A DNA stretch of 25,917 nucleotides from a virus, in IMG/VR virus record IMGVR_UViG_3300029258_003153, positions 1 through 25,917 of that record; one strand, given 5' to 3'. The translations under genes were made by a program, and so were the position numbers. Every line of letters begins with the position of its first letter. The first letter of the stretch is position 1. Below the pieces are notes generated by a model. The model was given only the letters and a program-made list of their open reading frames with translations. It made no database searches and was not told the DNA's origin. Positions 6,747 to 14,420 of this stretch are shown here, in pieces.

Positions 6747-7465
6747 GTATTTTCCAGCATTTTTCTGCCAAAGAAACGCCATTTTTTAATAGATTGTATG
6801 GCATTAATTAAATCAAGACGGTCAGGTCGCATGGCTAAACACCGGAAAATACTGGGCTCTGCATCGAACCGATTGTTAGAAATGATCCAATCTTTTGTCC
6901 TATCTATGCACACCATGGGAACTTGCTTGCGCTGGGCTTTTAATGCTGCCCAAATATCAGACATATTGCCTACTGGGAAATCAAGAATATTAAATTGAAT
7001 TGTGTCCGCATGATAAGCCATGGTGCCGGTACCAAGAATGTGCACAATAATATCTTGCGGAACTTCCTCACAATAACTAAAAACAAAACGATCGCAATAA
7101 TATTTAGTAGGTGTCGTTGTAGTAAAAGAAGCACCATGAACACCGACAATGGCCTTGCGATCATATTGTTCAATTTTGTCGATCATTCGACGAACATAAT
7201 CCCAAGGATAAATCATATCATCATCAAGAGTAAAATGATAACCTTCTACTTTATCCGCCCACATAAATTTGCCGGCATCTTTCATGTCACCAAAATCTTC
7301 TGCAGTTAATACCTCAACTTTCGATTCCCGTCTCAAAAAATAAGGAACGTGATTTCTATAATTTAGATAAACCTGAAGCTTATCCACTTGAGAAAGAATC
7401 CGTTTACAAACCATTTGCAATCCACGCCGACGAGTGCGTAAAGACGCTACACTAGCAGTAATCAT
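6734..7465 (-). CDS. GT-A type glycosyltransferase with DDD motif
   Basis: A 243-aa protein. The N-terminus (MITASVASLRTRRRGLQM) matches the start of GT2-like enzymes. The sugar-nucleotide/metal motif is TLDDDMIYP (79-87), followed by an HG at 110-111 (VGVHGAS) and a TGTMAY segment (about 146-151), as in GT-A transferases of phages and capsule loci. The acceptor is unknown; it could glucosylate phage DNA bases, a protein or a surface polysaccharide. It is the last gene of the sigma/SNF2/primase operon and overlaps the 66-aa gene before it by ATGA. That is far from the glycosyltransferase cluster at 16-24 kb, so its substrate may differ. Confidence 0.75.
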   Translation of the reverse strand: MITASVASLRTRRRGLQMVCKRILSQVDKLQVYLNYRNHVPYFLRRESKVEVLTAEDFGDMKDAGKFMWADKVEGYHFTLDDDMIYPWDYVRRMIDKIEQYDRKAIVGVHGASFTTTTPTKYYCDRFVFSYCEEVPQDIIVHILGTGTMAYHADTIQFNILDFPVGNMSDIWAALKAQRKQVPMVCIDRTKDWIISNNRFDAEPSIFRCLAMRPDRLDLINAIQSIKKWRFFGRKMLENTCPR

Positions 7466-7662
7466 GAACGTAGCCTAAAAAAATCAATGTCAAGCGAAGT
7501 TAGTACTAATTTCGCTTTAGTACGTAAATCATCATGGGAATCAATTATAACAGAAGCAACAAAATCACGGAACAGTTCTTTCTCCAGAATACTGGCTCTT
7601 TCAAAATCATCACGACAATTTTCAATTAAATCGAGGCGATTACGAATCTCAGAAATATCCAT
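7462..7662 (-). CDS. Small protein of unknown function (66 aa)
   Basis: A 66-aa, probably all-helical protein (MDISEIRNRLDLIENC...). No motif is recognised. It is coupled to the glycosyltransferase by an ATGA overlap and starts 1 nt after the small lipoprotein gene, so it is part of the operon. Its start has AAAAGGA upstream. Confidence 0.6.
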   Translation of the reverse strand: MDISEIRNRLDLIENCRDDFERASILEKELFRDFVASVIIDSHDDLRTKAKLVLTSLDIDFFRLRS

Positions 7663-7663
7663 A

Positions 7664-7810
7664 CTAATCCTTTTCTAAATCATAATAAATACGAATTTCA
7701 GTATTATCAAGGTCATAAGGATTAACACTAATGGCAACCCTAGCACCCCGATCGGCAGAGCAGCCCACCACCGCACACCATAGAACTAAAAAAATAAGCA
7801 ATTTTCTCAT
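7664..7810 (-). CDS. Tiny predicted lipoprotein (48 aa)
   Basis: A 48-codon gene packed exactly between the primase stop and the 66-aa gene, with AAGGAAG upstream of its ATG at 7808-7810. The protein begins MRKLLIFLVLWCAVVGC: positive residues, a hydrophobic stretch and a lipobox VVGC ending at Cys17 with Ser at +2, which in Gram-negatives favours the outer membrane. The mature part would be about 32 residues, including DLDNTEIRIYYDLEKD. It could be a spanin subunit, a superinfection-exclusion factor or an envelope-stress protein; it is not proline-rich like Rz1, so no function is assigned. Confidence 0.7.
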   Translation of the reverse strand: MRKLLIFLVLWCAVVGCSADRGARVAISVNPYDLDNTEIRIYYDLEKD

Positions 7811-7811
7811 T

Positions 7812-8702
7812 TTACACTTCCTTGCAAAAATGTTTCCTAATTTCCTCTATTTCCGATGGTTCACAATCCGCCGGATCATTGCCAGTTTCTAATTCGAGCA
7901 AAGTCGTTTCCCCAGGGAAACAAGACAATTCTTTATACAATTCCCTTGCTTTTCTTTTAGCCTGTTTCTCATTGTCTAAGCATATTGCTCTAATAGGGTA
8001 CTTAGACATTTTCTTTATCTGTTGAGATGTATAGTTCAATCCGAATAATGCTACTGCACCAGGGCCAATAGCCCAGGCATCCAGTACACCTTCTGTTATA
8101 ACAATAGAATGACGAGCGTAATCCTCACCATAAAGCAAATGCTTAATTGGCGTACGTTCTTGCTCTGGTTTTGCGTGCACATATTTAGCAGCACTTTCAC
8201 TTCCAATGGATCGTGTCGTCCATGTCTCCAGTATCCCATGGTGGTAGACAGGTATCCATAAACGAAATTGCAATATACCAAGCCTAGATGTAGCTTGGAC
8301 ACCCCATAATTTTCTAATGTTATCGGCGCTAAATCCGCGTTGTAAGAGGTACTTAGTCTCTAGGCTTCCTATATCGGTCAAACCTTTTGGGACTTGTAAA
8401 CGCCCATGTAAGCCGCCTTCTCGGCCCGATTTGCCCATCCCAGAACCAAAAGATCCTAGCTTGTCACGAATGACCTTAAAAGAAAGCCCTGTAAGATTAG
8501 CAAGAATCTTGAATATTGATTGCGGTCCACATTGCCAACAATTGGCAAAACCTTCATCAATATTAATGCCCAAGTGGTATTTTCCAGTGCCTTCCCCACA
8601 ATGAGGACAATCGATTCCTATCCACCCTTGACGGACATTTTTATGACTAGCACTGTCTTTGTAAGGAATTCGATGTTCATCTAGAAAGTCTTTAATACTC
8701 AT
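7812..8702 (-). CDS. DnaG-like primase (zinc finger plus TOPRIM)
   Basis: A 296-aa primase that should make RNA primers for phage DNA synthesis. The N-terminal zinc finger has CPHC (Cys32, Cys35) and CWQC (Cys55, Cys58). A linker and core region (about 100-190) follow. The TOPRIM domain has the catalytic Glu204 in ITEGVLDAW and an acidic motif LDNE (242-245). It is shorter than host DnaG (about 580 aa) and lacks the C-terminal helicase-binding domain, as is common in phage primases. It starts 2 nt after the SNF2 gene and is followed by the tiny lipoprotein. Confidence 0.85.
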   Translation of the reverse strand: MSIKDFLDEHRIPYKDSASHKNVRQGWIGIDCPHCGEGTGKYHLGINIDEGFANCWQCGPQSIFKILANLTGLSFKVIRDKLGSFGSGMGKSGREGGLHGRLQVPKGLTDIGSLETKYLLQRGFSADNIRKLWGVQATSRLGILQFRLWIPVYHHGILETWTTRSIGSESAAKYVHAKPEQERTPIKHLLYGEDYARHSIVITEGVLDAWAIGPGAVALFGLNYTSQQIKKMSKYPIRAICLDNEKQAKRKARELYKELSCFPGETTLLELETGNDPADCEPSEIEEIRKHFCKEV

Positions 8703-8704
8703 AT

Positions 8705-10048
8705 TTATTTTCCAAGTAACGCAAGTACCTCATTAAAGATATTCGAATTCCCATCTGGTGCCTTGCCATCGATGATGTGATTGATATTCCTATTCTTTGT
8801 TTGAAGGACATCGCAAAGCGTTTCTTCCATGGTTCTTTTAGCAATTAAATAATGTGCCCAAACTGGGTACTTTTGACCAATGCGCCAGCACCTGTCCTCT
8901 GCTTGCAAATGAGACGCCGGCGTCCAACTTAGTTCTGTAAATACGACATTACAAGCTGCGGTAAGATTAAGACCTGTTCCCGCCGTTTTAATGTTTCCAA
9001 CCAATACCCTAGTATCCACATCATTTTGAAAAGCATCCACGGCTTTCCTTTTATCATTGGCAGAAGTCTTACCATAAAGCATGACACTTTTGGCTTTGAT
9101 TCTGCGGTGCAATGCTTCCACCATTTTTTTATGGACAGCAAATACCACTAATTTTTCATCCATCTCCATGAGATGGTCATTAATCCATTCGACTGTTTTT
9201 TTCAATTTTAACTTGGCAATTAATCTCAGCAAATAACCTGCTTTGACTAATGATTCCGCATTGGCGGCACGGTAAGCAGCACCAGGATCTTGAGTTCGCA
9301 ACCAGCCAATGAAGTCCTTAACTGCTCTGCTATACTCACTTTCATTGGATAAAGTGATTGGAACAATTTGCCTTATCTTTTCCGGCAATTGGTCAGCAAT
9401 TACGGATTTCTTAACTCGTACCATGCATTTATTAGTAAGCAATTCATTTAACTTTAATGTATTAGAAGCACCTTTGAAATCCCATCCCCAAGGTGTTTCT
9501 CTGCCATTGCAATATTTCATGCCGAAATCAAATCGACTAGTAAACGTATTCGGTTTCAGTATATTCAATACTGGAAAAAGTTCGATAGGTCTGTTGAGCA
9601 ATGGGGTTCCTGATAATGCGAGAATATGTGGAATACTGGTAGATAATTTGCGGATAGCTTGAGTACGTTTCGCTTTTGGATTACCAATGCATTGACATTC
9701 ATCAATCACCAGTGTTTCAAATTCTTGCTTCCAGAACCATGGTAACCAGAAAGCGAAGATGTCATAATTGATAATCAATATCTTGTCGGTAAATTTTTCT
9801 TTGGGTGGTTTACGACCTTCTCCAACGACAGCTTCTACCTTCAAGAATTTATAGACTTCTGCTTGCCATTGATATTTTACAGAAGCAGGACAAACAATCA
9901 ACGCCGGCCAGGCTTTATTTCGAGCCATGAACCATAAGGACATAGGCGTCTTACCGAGACCCATATCTGCGCTAAGTAATGAGCGCCCACCAAATGCTTC
10001 CATTTTGCGGACGCATTTCTTTTGATATGGAAATGCTTTGATTGTCAT
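8705..10048 (-). CDS. SNF2/SMARCAL1-like helicase
   Basis: A 447-aa superfamily 2 ATPase. Motifs in order: Walker A ADMGLGKT (27-34), motif Ia region CPASVKYQW (53-61), motif II DECQ (116-119), motif III SGTP (146-149), motif V region TAGTGLNLTAA (355-365) and motif VI AEDRCWRIGQ (383-392). The compact size and RIGQ ending fit the SMARCAL1/HARP-like group found in phages, which anneal or remodel DNA at forks. No nuclease or accessory domain is seen. It overlaps the 58-aa gene by ATGA and lies 2 nt before the primase, which supports a role in replication or recombination. Confidence 0.9.
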   Translation of the reverse strand: MTIKAFPYQKKCVRKMEAFGGRSLLSADMGLGKTPMSLWFMARNKAWPALIVCPASVKYQWQAEVYKFLKVEAVVGEGRKPPKEKFTDKILIINYDIFAFWLPWFWKQEFETLVIDECQCIGNPKAKRTQAIRKLSTSIPHILALSGTPLLNRPIELFPVLNILKPNTFTSRFDFGMKYCNGRETPWGWDFKGASNTLKLNELLTNKCMVRVKKSVIADQLPEKIRQIVPITLSNESEYSRAVKDFIGWLRTQDPGAAYRAANAESLVKAGYLLRLIAKLKLKKTVEWINDHLMEMDEKLVVFAVHKKMVEALHRRIKAKSVMLYGKTSANDKRKAVDAFQNDVDTRVLVGNIKTAGTGLNLTAACNVVFTELSWTPASHLQAEDRCWRIGQKYPVWAHYLIAKRTMEETLCDVLQTKNRNINHIIDGKAPDGNSNIFNEVLALLGK

Positions 10049-10221
10049 AGCACCTCATCTGAGCAAAAGTACTCATGGTCATTCTTATTGCGTTCCGTCT
10101 TGTTCAAACCGATGCGATCGGCATCGGCTTCTTTCTTGGTGACATAAGGACCGTACGGCCCGTATTCACCATCACCAGTAATCCAATAATACTTACCAAG
10201 TTTCTTAGTTTTGTACCTCAT
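10045..10221 (-). CDS. Small GPY-rich protein (58 aa)
   Basis: A short gene joined by ATGA overlaps at both ends, to the sigma-like gene upstream and to the SNF2 gene downstream, which makes it convincing despite its size. The protein starts MRYKTKKLGKYYWITG and contains GEYGPYGPYVTKKEADADR followed by IGL. Similar short YWI...GPY...EAD proteins occur in phages and plasmids, as I recall, but none has a known function. Confidence 0.7.
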   Translation of the reverse strand: MRYKTKKLGKYYWITGDGEYGPYGPYVTKKEADADRIGLNKTERNKNDHEYFCSDEVL

Positions 10222-10745
10222 TTTATGGCCTCCCGAATCTCACAAAAAGATTCATTTACACGAGCAATTGACCAGTTAAGTTTCCTCAATTTCTTTATCA
10301 AACCACTGCGAACACATTCACCGATATCAGTGAGTTCCAGCAAGTCGTCCAAATTGTCTGGATAGAGAGTTATAATGCCAACGACCGTCTTGGCATCGTC
10401 CGAAAGATCGTCAAAAAATTCCTCAATATTAAAGGATTCTTTTTGGGCGTGAACTGTCATGTCTAAGTCCCCGCCAGTATTGATAGTATTTTGATCCATG
10501 GCATACGGCTCTGCGCCGGACATTATCATGCCACGTACGTACCAGTAAAGAAAAGTGCTGAACTTCTGTCCCTTCTCGGGGTCATAATTATAATAAGCCT
10601 TCATGAAGGCTAAATTCGCCGTAGATAAGTATCCCTCAAAATCTCCCCCGTAAATCTTAACTGCTTTCCAGCACAATTTGAAAAGCATTTTTTCAAAGTC
10701 ACGGTAAGTATCCTCAATAGCATCTTTTCTAATGTCCTTGACCAT
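10218..10745 (-). CDS. Sigma-70-like factor (region 2 type), phage-encoded
   Basis: A 175-aa protein. Residues about 14-77 resemble sigma region 2: an early helix, then FEGYLSTANLAFMKAYYNYD, GQKFSTF and YWYVRG (68-72), the core-binding and -10-melting region. The C-terminal part is short and helical (FFDDLSDDAKTVVGII...) and I cannot identify a proper region 4. The start MVKDIRKD at 10745 is preferred over one five codons upstream because GGAG is correctly spaced only for it. It leads the SNF2/primase operon and may direct host RNA polymerase to later phage promoters, or may be a co-activator. Function is inferred from region 2. Confidence 0.65.
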   Translation of the reverse strand: MVKDIRKDAIEDTYRDFEKMLFKLCWKAVKIYGGDFEGYLSTANLAFMKAYYNYDPEKGQKFSTFLYWYVRGMIMSGAEPYAMDQNTINTGGDLDMTVHAQKESFNIEEFFDDLSDDAKTVVGIITLYPDNLDDLLELTDIGECVRSGLIKKLRKLNWSIARVNESFCEIREAIK

Positions 10746-10840
10746 AATCCAAATCTCCATAATGTGAATTGAAAACCCCTAGAACGGCCGTGTACTTAAA
10801 TCTCCTTTCTTTCGTCCTAACCACGCCCCTTCACATCCCC

Positions 10841-10869
10841 ATTATAGTCTATCAGCCTATCGAGGACAA
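10841..10869 (-). promoter_or_regulatory. Cassette promoter of the sigma/SNF2/primase operon
   Basis: -35 TTGTCC (10864-10869), 17-nt spacer, -10 TATAAT (10841-10846). It is nearly identical to the promoter at 6.7 kb across the -35 and operator-like spacer. The leader is about 90 nt. It contains the family's AAAGAAAGGAG ribosome-like site, but no start codon follows it, so a small first gene may have been lost here. Confidence 0.75.
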
Positions 10870-10879
10870 TGCCCGCTTC

Positions 10880-10925
10880 AAAAATAAAAAGTGGATTTCC
10901 TGGGGGCGATTCCCCAGGAATCCAC
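10880..10925 (-). terminator. Rho-independent terminator after the DUF932 gene
   Basis: A long GC-rich stem (10891-10905 with 10912-10925, one bulged base) with a short loop is followed on the minus strand by TTTTTATTTTT. It lies 11 nt after the DUF932 stop and just before the next promoter, so it insulates the two units. Confidence 0.9.
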
Positions 10926-10935
10926 CATGGTTTTC

Positions 10936-11964
10936 TTAGATGGCATACTGGATGTCTGCCATACGACAGGCTCCTTGCAAAGCCCGTTCCTTCATGTCCT
11001 GGCCCATCCCGTAGAGGGTAGTGTTGAACCGAGCCTCGGCACGACGTCGTCCACGTCCTCGGCGTGGGAGATGGTCGATGTGCTCAGTTATGGCGTTGTA
11101 GGCCGCCCAGGCGGTGTTAGCAGCAAGCGCTTGGCGCTCATTGCGAAAACAATCCTGGATGGACATGCGAGTCTCGAGAACAGCGTTATTGCGCCGCTCA
11201 GTGAAATCTGGGTCCATGGGATCAAGCAGGGGACACATCAAATCGAGGTAGTGTGCCCATTCCTTGCCGGTGATCTTGTGCTCTGCCAAACGCTTAGCAA
11301 TTGCGGAATGGTTCTCCAATTTCTCACCAGCGAGAAGCAGAATTTCCTTTGCTTCTTCCAACTTCTGTTGGATGTTGCCCTTGTGATTAATGGAAAGTCG
11401 CTTGATGCCCTTTCCACCAATTGCCAATCGGTGAGTATTGGCGCAAACCACACGCACCGAAGTAGGACCGAAATGGATCGCACCAGTGCCGTCATGTGCC
11501 ATGCTAAGCATGATATAGTCGAGCAGGTGATCCCCCTCTGCCACTTCGTGGGCGCCAGGCATGAGAGCCAGCATACAAACCGTCTTTCCGCCTCGCAGCG
11601 AAAATGCGGATTCATACCGCATCTTGTTGTCTTCCACAAGGGAATCCAAGAACTTGAACGCCTCAGTGTTCTGAACCACTTGGTAATGGTCAGTGACAAA
11701 GCCCAGTTCGCCGGCGGGGCCGGAGATGTCTGACCGGACGTTCAAGAAAGCCTCACTAACTTCCCGGAACTTAGGTCCAGTTACCGTGTCCCTCTTGCGG
11801 TACACAGGCTCTTGCAAGACTTGCCAATCCAAGCCTGCCTTCTCCATGGCCTCAGCACTGGTCATGTGGTGGTCAAGGACAGTTCCCAGACCATGCCATG
11901 CCGGTGTAAGGGCGAAAGCAGCCTCAGCAAATCCGTCTTCTCTAATTGTAATTTCGTGACTCAT
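10936..11964 (-). CDS. DUF932 family phage/plasmid protein
   Basis: A 342-aa protein of the DUF932 (phage/plasmid-like, TIGR03299-type) family: PAWHGLGTVL near the N-terminus, YQVVQNTEAFKFLDSL (about 94-109), a TSVRVVCANTH segment (about 168-178) and NTAWAAYNAITEHIDH late. Length is typical. These proteins are common in phages and conjugative elements; their biochemical role is not established to my knowledge. A strong AAGGAGG site precedes the ATG at 11964, and a terminator follows the stop. The gene is more GC-rich than most of the window and uses C-ending codons, perhaps reflecting high expression. A clear promoter of its own was not found in the 127-bp gap upstream. Confidence 0.9.
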   Translation of the reverse strand: MSHEITIREDGFAEAAFALTPAWHGLGTVLDHHMTSAEAMEKAGLDWQVLQEPVYRKRDTVTGPKFREVSEAFLNVRSDISGPAGELGFVTDHYQVVQNTEAFKFLDSLVEDNKMRYESAFSLRGGKTVCMLALMPGAHEVAEGDHLLDYIMLSMAHDGTGAIHFGPTSVRVVCANTHRLAIGGKGIKRLSINHKGNIQQKLEEAKEILLLAGEKLENHSAIAKRLAEHKITGKEWAHYLDLMCPLLDPMDPDFTERRNNAVLETRMSIQDCFRNERQALAANTAWAAYNAITEHIDHLPRRGRGRRRAEARFNTTLYGMGQDMKERALQGACRMADIQYAI

Positions 11965-12091
11965 AATAGTCCTCCTTAAAAAATGGGGTTGATTTTTTTG
12001 TGCCTCTTGTTTCCTTAACCATTAAATTATCCAGGTGACAAAATAAAAGAGATTTTACATATTGAAGCCGTATCCCAGATTTTCGTCTCCT

Positions 12092-12442
12092 TCAATAATA
12101 TCGACGATCAAAATAATCGTCATCCGTTGATTGAACATTCATGCCGTCTACCCATTCCCGCCAAACAAAACCACCGTAATTTTCGGTTTTGAATAGCACG
12201 TCTTCGATAATGAAGCACATTGCCCGCTTAGCTGAGACAGTGCCATTGCATAGCAAAAATAGATTAGCAATTTTCTTAAACTTGTAAATCGTCATGGTCT
12301 TTTTCGGTGACTTCTGCACTCCTCGATCCCACCACTCAGCCCACCATTCTTTAATCATCTCCCGTGACCGATGGTTTATACACGCAGTATTGTGATAAAC
12401 AATCTTGTCCAATTCTTCTTTTCGAATTGTTTTGCGTTCCAT
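12092..12442 (-). CDS. Hypothetical protein (116 aa)
   Basis: I do not recognise it. It is basic at the N-terminus (MERKTIRKEELDKIV), Trp-rich in the middle (IKEWWAEWWDRG) and ends with an acidic, aromatic tail (DDDYFDRRYY). The ATG at 12442 follows an AGAAAGGACGG ribosome site. It follows the 12507-13148 genes after 64 nt and probably shares their promoter. Confidence 0.6.
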   Translation of the reverse strand: MERKTIRKEELDKIVYHNTACINHRSREMIKEWWAEWWDRGVQKSPKKTMTIYKFKKIANLFLLCNGTVSAKRAMCFIIEDVLFKTENYGGFVWREWVDGMNVQSTDDDYFDRRYY

Positions 12443-12506
12443 GTTTTACCGTCCTTTCTAGTAACAGTCCCCATCCGGGAAAGCTTCCTCCAAGCATTGA
12501 AAAAGT

Positions 12507-12746
12507 TTACCCCATGGTTTCTATGCTTACTGGTGCCGCACCACCGTTCCACTCGAAATCCTTCTTTACTTTTTCGAGAACTTGGTGACGTGCCTCGGTA
12601 AGTGAACCATAAGCCGAATATATTTCCGACTTCCACTTACGGGCATTAGGCAAAAAATACCGCACCGTAAATACCCAAGAACCAGTTCCTCTAGGATTTT
12701 TCCCATGGGTGCGAACGTAATCGTTATTAAAGTATGTGACATGCAT
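12507..12746 (-). CDS. Hypothetical small protein (79 aa)
   Basis: The start MHVTYFNNDYVRTHGKNPRG at 12746 is chosen because AGGAG lies 7 nt upstream; a longer reading would run back through the preceding gene. The protein looks like one beta-rich unit (GSWVFTVRYFLP) plus a helix (SLTEARHQVLEKVKKDFEW). That is a layout seen in short phage proteins that handle nucleic acid, but no family is recognised. Confidence 0.6.
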   Translation of the reverse strand: MHVTYFNNDYVRTHGKNPRGTGSWVFTVRYFLPNARKWKSEIYSAYGSLTEARHQVLEKVKKDFEWNGGAAPVSIETMG

Positions 12747-12756
12747 GACAATTCTC

Positions 12757-12948
12757 CTAATTGCTGAGGATTTTGCGAATGTTAGTGATTTCGTCTTCCA
12801 GTTCTTCCATTTCGTGGTAAGCCGCAGCCCATGGAAAATGATTTTTGGCAGCACGCTGATAAATGCGGCAAGCCTCAATCCATTCCGCCTGAGCCCTACT
12901 CAGGCGACCTTCCAGGGCATTAAAAGCCGCAGGAGGAATCCGGTTCAT
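12757..12948 (-). CDS. Small helical protein (63 aa)
   Basis: The start MNRIPPAAFNALEGRLSRAQ at 12948 follows AAGGGGG and overlaps the upstream stop by ATGA. The protein is a helix-rich hairpin, possibly a coiled coil (EMEELEDEITNIRKIL). Unknown function. Confidence 0.6.
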   Translation of the reverse strand: MNRIPPAAFNALEGRLSRAQAEWIEACRIYQRAAKNHFPWAAAYHEMEELEDEITNIRKILSN

Positions 12949-13148
12949 GCTGAACCCCCTTCGCAACCAGTGCATTCGATCCACATTTGATAAGTCCGAG
13001 GATGTTCTTTGCGGGCTTTTTCTGCCGCCATTTTTTCTACTTGCTTGTAGGCAAAATCCTTAGTGCCATGCGCAAACATCCGTCCAGCGTTCACCGTGCC
13101 TTGCGGCACATAAAAATGAACGTCAAATCCCCATTTTCCAGAACGCAT
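12945..13148 (-). CDS. Hypothetical small protein with CXXC end (67 aa)
   Basis: The start MRSGKWGFDVHFYVPQG at 13148 is fixed by the ribosome site GAAAGGAAGG; reading further upstream would translate the conserved leader. A beta-rich N-terminus (FDVHFYVP) is followed by a helix (YKQVEKMAAEKARKEHP) and a C-terminal CTGC. It resembles the neighbour at 12507-12746 in layout (FNNDYVRT...VFTVRYFLP...helix), so the two may be distant paralogues. Unknown function. Confidence 0.6.
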   Translation of the reverse strand: MRSGKWGFDVHFYVPQGTVNAGRMFAHGTKDFAYKQVEKMAAEKARKEHPRTYQMWIECTGCEGGSA

Positions 13149-13194
13149 CTCGCACCTTCCTTTCTTTCCCCTGACCTCGCCCCACACCATTTAT

Positions 13195-13222
13195 ATTATA
13201 CGGTTGTAGGCTATAAAGTCAA
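13195..13222 (-). promoter_or_regulatory. Cassette promoter (13.2 kb)
   Basis: -35 TTGACT (13217-13222), 16-nt spacer, -10 TATAAT (13195-13200). TTATA/TATAA ends of the operator-like 21-bp repeat (13196-13216) are kept. The TCTTCAAAT element lies at 13240-13248. The leader carries GGGGCGAGGTC and AAAGAAAGGAAG. Confidence 0.8.
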
Positions 13223-13281
13223 CAGGAAAAAAACAACTAATTTGAAGATTTTTTGACAAATTTCTTTCGTGGATAAAGATA

Positions 13282-13692
13282 TCAAATCCCCATTCGCATT
13301 TCATAAGCCTGTTCAGCCAGGTATTCAAGTTCCTCATCAATCCATGCTTGAATGCGTTCATTAGCATGCTCATCGAGGCATATAGGCACGACACGTTGAC
13401 CACCACATTCATTACATGGCTGATCATACATGCCGCTCATATAATCAGTGAAAAAATCGGGATCTTCCGCAAAATCCTCGGCGGACAGACCATTGCAATC
13501 GATGCTCGGATTAACGTGCGAGCCCTTGCCATTGCAAGTCGGGCAGACCTCGAATTTAATCGGCACGGTTGCCTCAACTTCCGAATCGTCCTCTTCATAA
13601 TACGTACATGTCGCTGTCATCTTGGCATCGTCAATGGAATTCCACCATCGACGAGCAGTAGCAGTCGTTCGATGATCAGTACAATAATTCAT
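13282..13692 (-). CDS. DnaJ-type zinc-finger protein (136 aa)
   Basis: Two CXXC pairs, CPTCNGKG (Cys50, Cys53) and CNECGG (Cys93, Cys96), match half of the DnaJ central zinc domain (CXXCXGXG). There is no J domain. The acidic stretch between them (EDFAEDPDFF) and the C-terminal helix are unlike chaperones. The start MNYCTDHRT at 13692 is selected by AAAGGAT six bases upstream. Zinc binding is likely; function is unknown. It is last in the 14.9-kb promoter's operon. Confidence 0.65.
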   Translation of the reverse strand: MNYCTDHRTTATARRWWNSIDDAKMTATCTYYEEDDSEVEATVPIKFEVCPTCNGKGSHVNPSIDCNGLSAEDFAEDPDFFTDYMSGMYDQPCNECGGQRVVPICLDEHANERIQAWIDEELEYLAEQAYEMRMGI

Positions 13693-13696
13693 TGTT

Positions 13697-13927
13697 TTAT
13701 CCTTTCGTATAGGACTCATCTGCAAAATGCGATGCCCACTTTACTGCTCTTTTTACGACCTCAGACTCTTCATCCAGGGCTTTGACACTTGTCACCTTTG
13801 TAATGCGGTGATTAGTCCCAGCCACTGGGAACACTGCGCACGCAATTCTTGGATCTTCATTGAGGCAACAGGCGACCAGTTTCGCGATCACTTCGTTACT
13901 GAAATATCCAAAATTAATCGTTTTCAT
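13697..13927 (-). CDS. Hypothetical small protein (76 aa)
   Basis: The start MKTINFGYFSNEVIAKLVAC at 13927 has AAGGAG eight bases upstream, inside the end of the HEXXH gene, giving a 14-nt overlap. The protein looks alpha/beta with VFPVAGTNHRITKVTS and a C-terminal helix. Not recognised. It is followed by the zinc-finger gene after 4 nt. Confidence 0.6.
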   Translation of the reverse strand: MKTINFGYFSNEVIAKLVACCLNEDPRIACAVFPVAGTNHRITKVTSVKALDEESEVVKRAVKWASHFADESYTKG

Positions 13928-14420
13928 CGTCTTTGCTCCTTCTTTTTGCTGCAAGAGACATTGGAATTATCTTGAGTTCTTCGGCAATTTGAACTCGCCG
14001 GCCATAGCGGCCACGGTATGTCTTATGCCTAGGCTTTTCAGCCAAATTCATAAGAAGTTTCGTGGGGGTATCTGCATAATCTTCCCACAATTGCAACATC
14101 AACCGACAGAAATCTGGCCCATGGGGTTCATAATGACCGGAATGCATGGCAATAGAATGTGCCACTTCGTGGAGCACCACTAGCTTGCACATTGCCCATG
14201 GTGGCAAGGTAATTCGAAAAAGACCACCACTAGCCGTTCGGCCTTTATCTCGGCCACGCCTCACTTCTGGACATCTGGCAAGACCACCGAAGTAATCCTT
14301 CCATACTTGCTTGACTAGCAATTCACATTCATGGAAAGACAAGGAATCATTACAACTTGGGAACTTCCTTCGAATGAAATCTTCCCATCGGTACACTGCC
14401 GTACGCTGAGAATCACGCAT
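13914..14420 (-). CDS. HEXXH metallopeptidase-like protein
   Basis: A 168-aa protein with the zinc motif HEVAH (84-88) and a third candidate ligand in HYEPHGPDF (His100), an arrangement seen in SprT-like and TIGR04338-type putative metallohydrolases. The N-terminal half (WEDFIRRKF...) is helical and the C-terminus is basic. SprT/Spartan-type proteases process DNA-crosslinked proteins, but the phage role is unknown. The start MRDSQRTAV at 14420 has AGGAAGG upstream; longer in-frame readings overlap the preceding gene. It overlaps the neighbours at 13697-13927 (14 nt) and 14413-14685 (8 nt). Confidence 0.7.
   Translation of the reverse strand: MRDSQRTAVYRWEDFIRRKFPSCNDSLSFHECELLVKQVWKDYFGGLARCPEVRRGRDKGRTASGGLFRITLPPWAMCKLVVLHEVAHSIAMHSGHYEPHGPDFCRLMLQLWEDYADTPTKLLMNLAEKPRHKTYRGRYGRRVQIAEELKIIPMSLAAKRRSKDDEND

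Noticed and set aside
10891-11733. Plus-strand reading frame of 280 codons opposite the DUF932 gene
   Set aside because: It starts in the terminator stem and mirrors the GC-rich codon pattern of DUF932; the minus-strand family match is clear.
11965-12091. Promoter for the DUF932 gene
   Set aside because: TTGTCA and GATAAT boxes exist but are wrongly spaced; only the ribosome site AAGGAGG is convincing.
13149-13190. N-terminal extension of the 67-aa protein into the leader
   Set aside because: The extra residues are a translation of the conserved promoter leader including its ribosome site; the same is true for an extension at 14873-14929.
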